A stretch of DNA of 64,000 nucleotides from Tuctoria greenei (Eukaryota > Streptophyta > Magnoliopsida > Poales > Poaceae): contig JAYESD010000001.1 of the NCBI GenBank assembly GCA_036927565.1, positions 47,428,064 to 47,492,063 on the forward strand, read 5' to 3'. This document shows, piece by piece, positions 55,301-64,000 of the stretch. A program made the translations under genes and the position numbers. Position 1 is the stretch's first letter. Every line of letters begins with the position of its first letter. The notes beneath the pieces were generated by a model, which was not told the DNA's origin, ran no database searches, and was given only the letters and a program-made list of their open reading frames with translations.

Positions 55301-55834
55301 GTGGCCCCCTGGGCCCACCTCCGGGGAAGACCCCTTGGATGAAGTCATTCCGTCGGAGGTGGGTCCATCCTTCGACTTTTGAACTGAGTCTTCAAAGGTC
55401 TTCAGATGTGCCGTTGGCGATGGTTTGGAGTTAAATCCTCGCCGCGTGGCGTATCTCGCGTGCGGCAGGTGACATCTTTGGCGTGCGGATCTCACGCAAT
55501 TGAAGGTCGCCGGTTCCCGATACGAAAATCGTATCGGTTCCGCGCGCCTTGTCAGGCCGCCGCCTTCGGGCTTCCCGCCTCATGATGGCAACCGTTCGCC
55601 TGAGTAAGAACCTCGACTTGATCGTTGGGGTAGCCCCGGGCCCTCTTGACATCGGCTGGGTGGAATTTTTGAGTGGTATCTTCGACTTCCTTGCGGTTTC
55701 CATCCAAGCGTCGCAAGGGCTTACTTAAGAAGGAAAGCATGCACCGTTTGGGGTTCTTTACGCCTCTCACCTGATCTTGCGCTCAAACTCCCAACTTGTG
55801 CTTCACTTTTCTTCTCTTGCCTTGCCGTGTCGCG
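55301..55834. other. Polypurine tract and upstream region of the C antisense ORF
   Basis: The inverted polypurine tract is at 55301-55319. The rest is homologous to 10101-10635 of A and is the probable promoter and leader for the ORF on the + strand. I see no convincing TATA box. Confidence 0.55.
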
Positions 55835-58800
55835 ATGGAGTTGGGTATCCGCGAGAGTCGTTTGAAGACCGACGGCGACCTGAAGAAGGTTCAGGCCCTC
55901 ATGGGATGGTCCTCGGACTTCTTCAACCGCTCGGTCCGCGTCGGTGGGGAGCTCCCGTTTGAGAAGGAGCACGCCGGCGAAATGGTGTACTTCTCCTCGT
56001 ACGCCATGGTGGGGCTGATCCCACCTTTTTCCTCCTTTTTCTTGATGCTGCTAGAATTCTATGGTCTGCAGCTGTATCACCTTGGCCCCAACTCCATTCT
56101 TCTTGTTTCTATCTTCGTCCACTTCTGTGAGATGTGGGTGGGCATCCCCCCCTGCATTGAACTCTTTCGGACCTTCTTCACCGTTCATACCACCGGCAGG
56201 AGCAATGAGTACCTTGGCTTCTACTACTTCGTGAAGCGCAAGAAGTGCCCATTCAAGTACCTCCGGTCGTTTCCCTCTGGGAAGTGGGATGACTGGAAGA
56301 AGGACTGGATAGTCGTCCGGGTGGAGGAGCACGAGAGGCTGGAGCTGCTCGAAGGCCTCCCCACCATCGATACGACAATCTGGAGTGAAGCTCTTGTGCT
56401 GGCGGAAGCCTTCAACCCTGCTTTGACCAGGATCCACCAATGCGTGGAGGGAGGATTGACTCCTCAGGCGGTGTTTTGCAACTTCCTGGTCAACAGGTGG
56501 GCACCACTGAAGAGGAGAGAAAAACTTGCTTGGGCCCTCAACAGCGTGATGGACGACGACCGGGTCGAGACCGGACTGAAGTCCAACATGGTGGGGACAA
56601 CCTTGGAGTTCCACCTCAAGAGGTTCCAGCATGGCATCGACGTCACGGGTGACGACTTGACTCCGCCATCCGATTTTCTCCCTCTGAACGTGGAAGTAGA
56701 GTTCAGCAGGGAGCTCCGGCGGAAGATGCCCGTGCTTAACGACCTTGGTGTCGTCGAGAGAAGATCAACCACCAGGGTGGCGATCCCCGGAATATCCGAG
56801 GGTGGCTCTGACCCTGCCCCGAAGCCGAGGGTCGAGGTCGTCGGTAAGGGCTTGGAGCCGGCGGACGAACCCTTGAGCCAGAAGAGGAAGCTGCAGTACG
56901 CTGACGGAAGGTCCTTCAGGCCTGCCACCTCTGCATCAGCTCCTCCCCGGAGGGGGAGGTCTTCTACAACCGCGGCAACTGTACCCGCAGTGGGGTCCTC
57001 CCGGGGTGCTAGCTTTGGGCACGTGACTCCAGCACCGGGGCCGGTGGAGGCCTTTAGGTCCGGAGGTTCTTCCCGATCGAGGGGGGCCTCGACTAGGGAA
57101 ACGCCCGTGGTCGCAACAAGTTCCAGGGGGCCTTCCGGAGCTTCCACGCCGGCTATGACCAGCCCAGAACGTCCGGGAAAAAGGTTTTGCGCAAGCTGGT
57201 GCGGAAGCCTCGCAAGGTAATTTTTAATCTTTACCTTGGATAGTTGTTTAATTGTAGTAACTATTTTTTAAGTTTCTTCGTCCATCATCTGCAGCGTTCC
57301 CAAGAAGAGGAGTGAGGCTCCACCCTCAGCCATAGCAGCTGAAGCTGTGAGGGCGGAAGCTTCTGCTCCTGTCCCGGTGCCGCCCCAAGTGGTGGCTGAA
57401 GCTGCGACAGCTCCGGCGCCAACTGTCGTGGTCATGGACCTCGACTCATCCCCAGAGACTCCCGTGGTAGCGCCGGACCGCGAGAGAGAAGATGTGTCAG
57501 CGGCACCTGTCCCGGAGGTTGAAGCTTCGGGTCCTGGTGCTGAGATGATGGAAGCTCCGACCGTTGAGCCGGAGGAAGCTGTAATTCCGGCCCAGAGCCG
57601 GAAATCGTCGAAGCTCCGGCGGTCGAGCCGGAGGTGATCGAAGTCCCGGCGTGCGCGCCGGATGTTTAGGAAGTCCTGGCGGTTGGGCCGGCTAACTCAG
57701 AAGCACCGGCCGCAGAGCCGGTCATTGTTGGAGCTCTGGCCGCAGGGCAGATTGAGGATGAAGATCTTCCGGCTCCCGAGCTGGTTGTTGCAGAGGCGTT
57801 GGAGCTCGAGCCCCCATCGGTGGAGGTGCCCAGGCCGGAGCCAGAAGTGGCCCCTGCTCCGGAAGTGACGACGTCGGAGGTACCCGCGGTTGAGCCGGAG
57901 TGCCCTGGTGAAGTCGCTGGCCCCCTGTCTGAGGGGGTGAATGAAGACCTGGCGGCGGGGCCTTCCTCGATGGCGACTGAGGCCATCCCGGAGGACGTCC
58001 CTAGTGCCATGGAGACCCAGGGGACCACTCTTGTGGAGTGGGACCCAATTTTTGTTTCTGAAAACCCACTGGAACCAGCGGAGGAGACCCCAGCAGGTCC
58101 GGAACCTATCCCGTTGTCACTGTCTATTGACAACGCATGCTCCAGTCTGCGTCAAGTTCAACTGGCCTTCTTCCACGACAGCAAGGCTCTTGAAGAGGAG
58201 CGTCAAACCCTTAGGAGGTGGCGTAACTGGCTCTACTTCGAGACCAAGCTGGCACAGTCGAGGCTAGCGGATGACAAAGAGTGGATCAAGCGGGAGAAGA
58301 TCCTCCTGGAATACTGGGGCAAATTATTGGATGACAGGGAGAGTATGACTCGCGCCCTCGAAGCTCAATCTTGGGAGATCTATGAGCAGGCCAAAGCAGC
58401 TAACAGTGCGGCCGATGAATGCTACGAAAGGCTTGAAGCCATTAACACTACACTCATCAAGCGCCGAGAGGCACTTGAAGAGAGGGAGAAACGGCTCGAA
58501 GATGAAGAGCAGAAACTCCTAGAGCTGTGGGATGACGTCCTGAGGAGGGAGGAGGAGCTCACCGAAAAGGTGTCTTTGGCTGACAAGGGCCTCGAGGAGC
58601 GCACCAAAAAATTGGAAGAGCGCTGTATTGAGGAGGAGAAGAAGGCCTGGGTACGAGGGCAGGAGCTCCACGAGCGGGAGTGTGACCTTGTTGCCAGGGA
58701 AAAGAAAGTGAGGGGCAGGGAGAAGGACCTGGTTGACCACCGGAACAAGATCCACCTCCGGGCGGAGGAGCTCGGAAAACTCGAGAAGCGGGTTGCTCAG

Positions 58801-59265
58801 AAGATTTAGCAAAACGCCAAAGAAGTTGAGCGCCTCGCCTGCGAGAATTCTGAACTTGTGGCGGCCAGAAGGTCCCCGGAGGAATTAAAGGGCTTGAGGA
58901 TTGCGGACTCCCTACAGATTTGGGAGTTCCTGGGCAAGGCTAACGACGCGCTGACACCGATGGGCTTCAGCCCCGTGCATCCGGATGATCCGGAGCCGGA
59001 GCCGGACCTGGCGTTGCAGGCATTGAGCTCGGCAGGTAGCAAACTCTCCAAAGTGGGCGACATCATCGCGGACCAATTGGAGGTTGAGGGGCAATCCCTG
59101 GCGAAGAACGTCGCAGAGTATGTGCTGACGTGCTACACCAGCCAGAACTCCCAATTTCCTCTGGACCCGGTGCTTGAAGGTCCCGTTGAAGGAGAAGGGG
59201 AAGCTGCCCGAGCCAACGTGTCAGAGGTTGCCCAGAAGGTCGCTCAATTCTTCCATAGGGTCTAG
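55835..59265 (+). pseudogene. Spliced antisense ORF of gypsy C (best preserved copy)
   Basis: The ATG is at 55835 (MELGIRESRL). Exon 1 (55835-57216) is open for 460 codons and contains the conserved domain: DFFNRSVRVGGELPF, HFCEMWVGIPPCIELFRTFF, FYYFVKRKKCPFKYLRSFPS, GLTPQAVFCNFLVNRW. Ser/Ala/Pro-rich sequence follows. The predicted intron is 57217-57294. Exon 2 opens with VPKKRSEAPPS, then EAPAVEPEV-type repeats, then a long coiled coil (about 58170-58800) and the conserved C-terminus. Lesions: a frameshift near 57590, TAG at 57667-57669 and TAG at 58807-58809, the last shared with A. Full length would be about 1,117 residues. It is transcribed opposite to gag-pol, if at all. The function is unknown; the domain resembles the one catalogued as putative gypsy-type transposon (PF04195). 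Confidence 0.82.
57217..57294 (+). other. Predicted intron of the C antisense ORF (78 nt)
   Basis: Donor CGCAAG/GTAATTTTT, acceptor CATCTGCAG/CGTTCC, T-rich in between. It is phase 2. Without splicing the frame stops at 57218-57220. Confidence 0.72.
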
Positions 59266-60560
59266 GACCATCTCCGTAGTTCCCACTTGTATCCTCTTTT
59301 CTTCTTCCTCAATTTTGTAATCCCTTGTCTCCAGATGAATGAAATCCCCAAATTTTTGTGAATTTCACTTTTTGTCTTCAACACTTTTGTCTTCACTTGG
59401 CCCCCTGGTAAATGTACACAATTTGATTGTGAACATGTACCAAGAGGATATTATGTTTTGTTGAAGACTCATTTGCTTCGAACTTGTAGAGTGTAGGTTC
59501 GAAGTCTTCGATAATGAAGGCCCCCTGAGGTCAAAATGACTACCGCTGGAGCTTAGTAGCTCCGGCAATAGTCCCTATCAACGCATATATCATCGATAGT
59601 TAACCCTTTGGGTGTCGGAGCTTAGTAGCTCTGGCACTGACCTTTGCTAACATGTAGCTTGTCGGTAGCAGACTCCACTTGTGGGGTCTTCTCACCATCT
59701 TTTGTTTTATGTCGACGGCTGGCCCCCCTAGCTTTACCGGAGCTTGGTTGCTCCGGTGATGCTCGTTTTCAATGCTTAACATCGATTACAAGCCATCTAG
59801 AGGAGTCGGAGCTTTGTTAGCTCCAGTTTTTCTCCATCAACGTGGATTTTATTTTTCCTGCACACTGAAGCCAAGAAAAATAGTAAAATTCGTTTCTTGC
59901 CTATAACTTCGTCGCGGCTTACGATTCTCGAGAAAATTTTAGGTCGAACACAATTCCATATACAACCGAATGTGTTGCCTTTTCTTCCAAATCCAATTGT
60001 ACTTGGACCCGCCTTACTTCGGCCTGCCGGATTGTAGGTAGAGTGGCGTACTTAGGGTGCTTGACCAGGCTAAGTCGATAGAACACTCCAGCCCTAGATT
60101 GGCTTGGCGGCATTCAGGTGAGTGGGCTGTGAACAATATTTGAATCCAAAAGAATCGACAATACAACTCGAATCGTATATGAACCGGTTGAACTAAAATT
60201 TCTTAAGAATTGCACGTTTTTGTTATAGACAAGAAAGAGAAAAATAAAAAAGAATGTTGAGCCTGTACAAAATAAATGCACGTGGAGTCTGTTTCATATG
60301 CAGATGTCTTTCATTATAGGTCTGGGGTACAGGGGAAACAAGTAGACTCTTAGGGTACGGAACCATGCTAAGCGTGTTTAATTTCTCGTTTGACCCAGGG
60401 TAGCTAGCCACACTTTTAGTTCTGAGACTGTGCCAAGTGTTGCAAGAACTTTGCGGACCTTCCGGAGAAGGTCCGGCTGTTCTCCCGGAGGAACTACCCG
60501 ACTCTGTACAATGACTCTATAACATACACCTCAAGTTACTACAGACTCACCTCCGTGATA
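59266..60560. other. Noncoding block between converging aORF and pol of gypsy C
   Basis: It is the counterpart of 5353-6668 in A. It holds the aORF 3' end (GATGAATGAAATCCCC, about 59334), the hairpin array (about 59540-59830) and the paired ACCCTAAG segments in inverted form (about 60050-60080 and 60350-60375). No gene is seen. Confidence 0.72.
59540..59830. repeat. Palindrome array with CGGAGC/GCTCCG arms (element C)
   Basis: Copies include GGAGCTTAGTAGCTCCGG (about 59549), CGGAGCTTAGTAGCTC (about 59615) and CCGGAGCTTGGTTGCTCCGG (about 59738). The arrangement is the same as at 6070-6415 in A. Confidence 0.75.
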
Positions 60561-63500
60561 TTATGTGTAGAACTTACGGAGGTGCTCGATGTTCCAAGGA
60601 TTTGGGAGAGGTGTCCCATCCTCGGTAGCCAAGCAAACGCTTCCGGGACGGGATACATTAATCACTCGGAAGGGTCCCTCCCAGCTGGGGGAGAGTTTGT
60701 TTAACCCTTCTCTGGATTGTATTCTCCGTAGCACCAGATCGCCTTCCTCGAGCTGTCGGTTGTGTACATGCCGCTGATGATAGCGCCGTAGGGCTTGGCG
60801 ATATCGGGCATTCCGAATAGCTGCTTGGCACCTTCCCTCCTCAAGGAGGTCTAGGTCTTCACGCCGGAGCTGGTCCTGCGTGGCTTCATCGAAGGTCCGG
60901 ACCCAGAGTGAACGCAAGGTGATTTTCGGAGGAAGGATTGCTTCAGCTCCGTACACCAGGAAGAAAGGTGTCTCTCAAGTTGACCGATTTGGAGATGTCC
61001 TGTTGGCCCATAAAGTGGGCGGAAGTTCTTCAATCCAGTTGGCACCATGTTTTTTCAAGCGCTCATAAGTGCGCGTTTTGAGTCCTTTAAGGATTTCAGC
61101 ATTTGCTCTCTCGGCTTGGCCATTGCTTGCAGGGTGTGCTACGGAGGCGTAGCAAACTTGAATGTCGAGGTCTTCGCAATATCCTTGAAATGCAGAGCTT
61201 GTGAATTGGGTCCAATTATCAGTGATGATTTTGTTTGGGACTCCAAATCTGCATACAATGGACTGCAAAAAGTTGATAGCAGATTGCTTGTTGATTGTCA
61301 CAACTGGAGTTGCTTCTGGCCACTTGGTGAACTTGTCAATGGCAACATACAGGAACTTGTAACCTCCGACGGCTCTTGGGAAAGGTCCCAAGATGTCCAT
61401 CCCCCACACAGCGAAAGGCCATGTAGGAGGTATCATTTGTAGGGGCTGAGCCGGTGTCTGAATTTGCTTTGCATGAAATTGACATGCTTCACATTTCTTC
61501 ACCAGCTCAGTTGCATCCTGGAGTGTTGTAGGCCAGTAGAAGCCATGCTGAAAGGCTTTACCAACCAGCGTGCGGGAAGACGCGTGGTTCCCACACTCGC
61601 CTCCATGGATTTCTGCGAGGAGCTCGCAGCCTTCTTCCCTTTGATGCACCGCATTAGGGTGCCATTGGCACCACGCCGGTAGGTTGAGCTGTCGGTTTTG
61701 ACAACCTCCGAACAAAAGTTCCGTCAGGAGCCGGAGCTCCGGTCGAAGTAGAGGGTCCAGTGAGGCTCGGTGAAGACCGAAGTCTTGTGTTTCGGCTTCT
61801 GCTCGCTGGGGCCCCCAGGGTTTGATGGAGAAGGAGTCCATTCCACCACGAAGTCTGCCAATGCTTGACTCTTGACTGCTTGCCTTGAAATGAATTCAAG
61901 ATCAAATTCGGCCAATTCCGCTGCCCACTTTGCAATATTCCCAGTTTAATTGGGATTATGCAAGATTGCTCGAAGTGGGTAAGAAGTCACCACTGAGATC
62001 TTGTGAGCTTGGAAATAATGGCAAAGCTTCCTGGAGGCAATAAGAACTGCGTAGAGCAGCTTATGCACCTCTAGGTATCGAGTCTTGGCATCATGTAGTA
62101 CTTCACTGATGAAGTACACCGGGCGCTGAATGGTCTGAACCTTCCCGAAGGGGCCCGGAGCTTCCTCTCCACTGAGCCGGATCCTCCCAGAGGGATCTGG
62201 ATTTTCTTCGGGGACCTCCGGGTTCTGGCTGGAGGAACCCGAAGCTTCTTCAGAAGCGACATGGACCCTCCCGGAGGGGTCTGGGACTTCTGAACTAACT
62301 TTTTGTGGATTCGAGTCTGGGAGCTGGGACCCAGACTCGCTTTCAGGGACCTCCGGACCCTCCCGAAGGGGCCTGGATTCCTGAGTATGGGGTAGCTCTG
62401 GTCTCTCCACAACCAGAACCATACTGACGACTTCGTCAGTTGCTGAAATGTAAAGCAACAAAGGCTCACCAGGGTTCGGAGCTACCAGAATTGGTAGGGT
62501 GGTGAGGAACTGTTTCAGCTCCTGGAATGCCTTCTCTGCTTCTTCAGACCATCGGAATGGTCCGGACTTCCTCAATAACTTTAAGAAGGGGAGTGCCTAT
62601 TCCGCCAGTCTTGAAATGAACCGGCTGAGGGATGCTAGACATCCAGTTAGCTTTTGGACATCTTTGATGCGAGTTGGTGGCCGCATGTCCTCAATGGCCT
62701 TGATCTTCGCCGGATTAGCTTCTATGCCCCGGTGACTTACCAGGAAACCAAAAAGTTTTCTGGAGCTAACCCCGAAGACACACTTGTCTGGGTTTAGCTT
62801 TGTGCGGGTGGCCCGCAGCTTGTCAAAGACAGCCTACAAGGTGTCGAGAAGTGACTCCTTGTTCTTGACCTTGACCACGATGTCATCGACGTACACTTCC
62901 ACTATGTCTCTAATAAGTTCTTCAAAGTTTTTGTACATACCTCGTACAAAAGTTGAAGCTGCATTCTTGAGACCAAATGGCATGGCTGTATAACAGTACA
63001 ATCCATCTACTGTGATGAATGAGGTATGCTCTTCATCTTTCCTAGACATTCTGATTTGATGATACCCAGAATATGCATCTAGGAAACACAGTAATTCAGA
63101 CCCGGAGGTGGAATTCACTATCTGATCTATTCTAGGTAGTGGGAATGGATCTTTTGGACATGCCTTATTTAGTGTGGTGTAGTCGATACACATCCGAAGC
63201 TTCCCGCCGGCCTTAGGCACAACGACTGGGTTTGCCAGCCATTTTGGATGGAAGACTTCTCGGATGAATCCATCTTCAAGAAACTTCTTCACTTCTTGAC
63301 GGATGAAGTTTTGTCGCTCTACGGATTGCTTCTGAGGCTTCTGATGCACAGGCCGGGCATCGGGGTAGATCTTCATATTGTGCTCAATCACTTCCTTGGG
63401 GATCCCAGGCATTTGTGACGGTTGCCAGGCAAACACGTCGACATTAGCCCGGAGGAATGTGATGAGCGCGAGTTCCTATTTGTCATTCAATCCTCCCGAT

Positions 63501-64000
63501 ATACGGGTGGTTTGAGCGGCATCGGAACCAATTTGGACGACTTTGACGGGAATGTCGGTGTCGCTGCTTGGTTGCACGCGAGGTGCAGATGTCGAGCCTC
63601 GTTGACGAATGCTCGGGGGTTTTGGAGCTTGCTCCTGCCTGGAGTCCTCCTCTTGCGCCGTGGTGAGTGCATGGAGTTCTTCCAAAGCAGTTACTCCGGC
63701 AGTACGATCTCCGCGGATCTGGAGAACGCCCACTGGTGTTGGCATCTTTAACACCAGGTATCCATAATGAGCAACTGACATGAATTTGTACAGGGCAGGC
63801 CTACCCAAGATGGCGTTGAAGGGTAAGTTGATCTGAGCGACATCAAAGACCAACTTCTCGGTGCGGTACTTCTCCCGTGTCCCGAAGGTAACGGGGAGAG
63901 TAATAGCTCTGAGTGGGGTAATGGCCCCCGGACCTACTCCGGAGAAAGGTCGGGAGGGGTGGAGATCCGAAGGTCGGAGCTGAAGCTTGGTAAAAGCTTT
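60561..64000 (-). pseudogene. pol: pol of gypsy C: protease (partial), RT, RNase H, integrase
   Basis: The frame is continuous from the window edge down to about 61740: protease (ILGRPALYKF), RT (FLDAYSGYHQI, YVDDIVVKV) and RNase H with the Pro/Ser/Gly-repeat insert. Stops: 63476-63478 (shared with A), about 62834, 62597-62599 and 61946-61948. Near 61743 and 61680 two deletions remove most of the second RNase H and the link to integrase. Integrase continues with HGGECGNH, WGMDILGPF, ITDNWTQF (Trp in place of the Gly in A), SNGQAERAN and SWEGPFRVI, with TGA at 60975-60977, and ends at 60561-60563. The active-site part of protease lies outside the window. Confidence 0.88.

Larger units (their letters stand above)
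54441..64000 (-). mobile_element. Tat-lineage gypsy element C, minus strand (5' part outside window)
   Basis: It has the same layout as A but inverted: 3' LTR, antisense ORF (on +), noncoding block, integrase, RNase H, RT and protease. Gag and the 5' LTR lie to the right, outside the window. It is inserted into copia H. Two deletions between RNase H and integrase and a series of stops make it non-functional. Confidence 0.92.

Noticed and set aside
55796..55834. Upstream start for the antisense ORF of C
   Set aside because: The frame is open from 55796 but begins with TTG. The first ATG is at 55835 and is matched by the ATG at 10100 in A.
1..64000. Host genes, tRNA, rRNA or microRNA genes
   Set aside because: Every region with coding signal belongs to a retrotransposon. 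TGGTATCAGAGC near 26380 is a primer-binding site, not a tRNA gene. No rRNA-like stretch was seen.

Overview
The window is grass (Poaceae) nuclear repeat DNA and consists, as far as I can read it, entirely of LTR retrotransposons nested in one another. I see no host gene, tRNA, rRNA or CRISPR array. The grass assignment rests on the element types: Tat-lineage gypsy elements with a spliced antisense ORF, a Sirevirus copia element, a Tekay/Del-like element with 3-kb LTRs, and a copia element with a long leader. The species cannot be named. All element names below are mine.

Layout. (1) Gypsy A, + strand, 1-11475: gag-pol, a spliced antisense ORF (aORF) and the 3' LTR. It sits inside (2) a Sirevirus copia element, + strand, 11476-19406: integrase, RT, RNase H, an env-like ORF with its own U3-like upstream region, and the 3' LTR. 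The Sirevirus sits in the protease of (3) gypsy B, - strand, 19407-30560, of the same family as A. B's LTR is split by (4) Tekay-like element D, - strand, 21362-29525, which has two 3.1-kb LTRs around a deleted coding region. B sits inside (5) gypsy E, - strand, 30561-34552, with a Tat-type primer-binding site present three times. E interrupts the LTR of (6) gypsy F, + strand, 34553-46449. F is non-autonomous: gag-protease is followed by a 2.6-kb tandem array where RT and integrase should be, then the aORF and a 3' LTR. A second partial F unit (46450-47440) abuts (7) a Tekay-like LTR fragment G (47441-49099). Next is (8) copia H, + strand, 49100-54440, with a 1.8-kb leader intron, gag and protease. 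It is interrupted by (9) gypsy C, - strand, 54441-64000, a close relative of A in opposite orientation.

How the parts relate. A, B and C are one autonomous-type Tat family. Its gag-pol and aORF converge on a noncoding block rich in hairpins with CGGAGC/GCTCCG arms. F is a diverged relative that keeps gag, protease and the aORF, including the intron of 78-79 nt, but has lost RT and integrase. No element in the window has an intact pol. The best preserved reading frames are exon 1 of the C aORF and the gag-protease of D.

The most unusual points are: the intron-containing aORF conserved in two families; hairpin arrays where pol and aORF converge; the higher-order tandem array replacing pol in F; UAG codons shared by A and C; a second LTR-like promoter before the Sirevirus env-like ORF; a spliced leader and a poly(A)-like gag/pol gap in copia H; a triple primer-binding site in E; and CGGACTWGTCCG palindromes shared by gypsy-type and copia-type LTRs.
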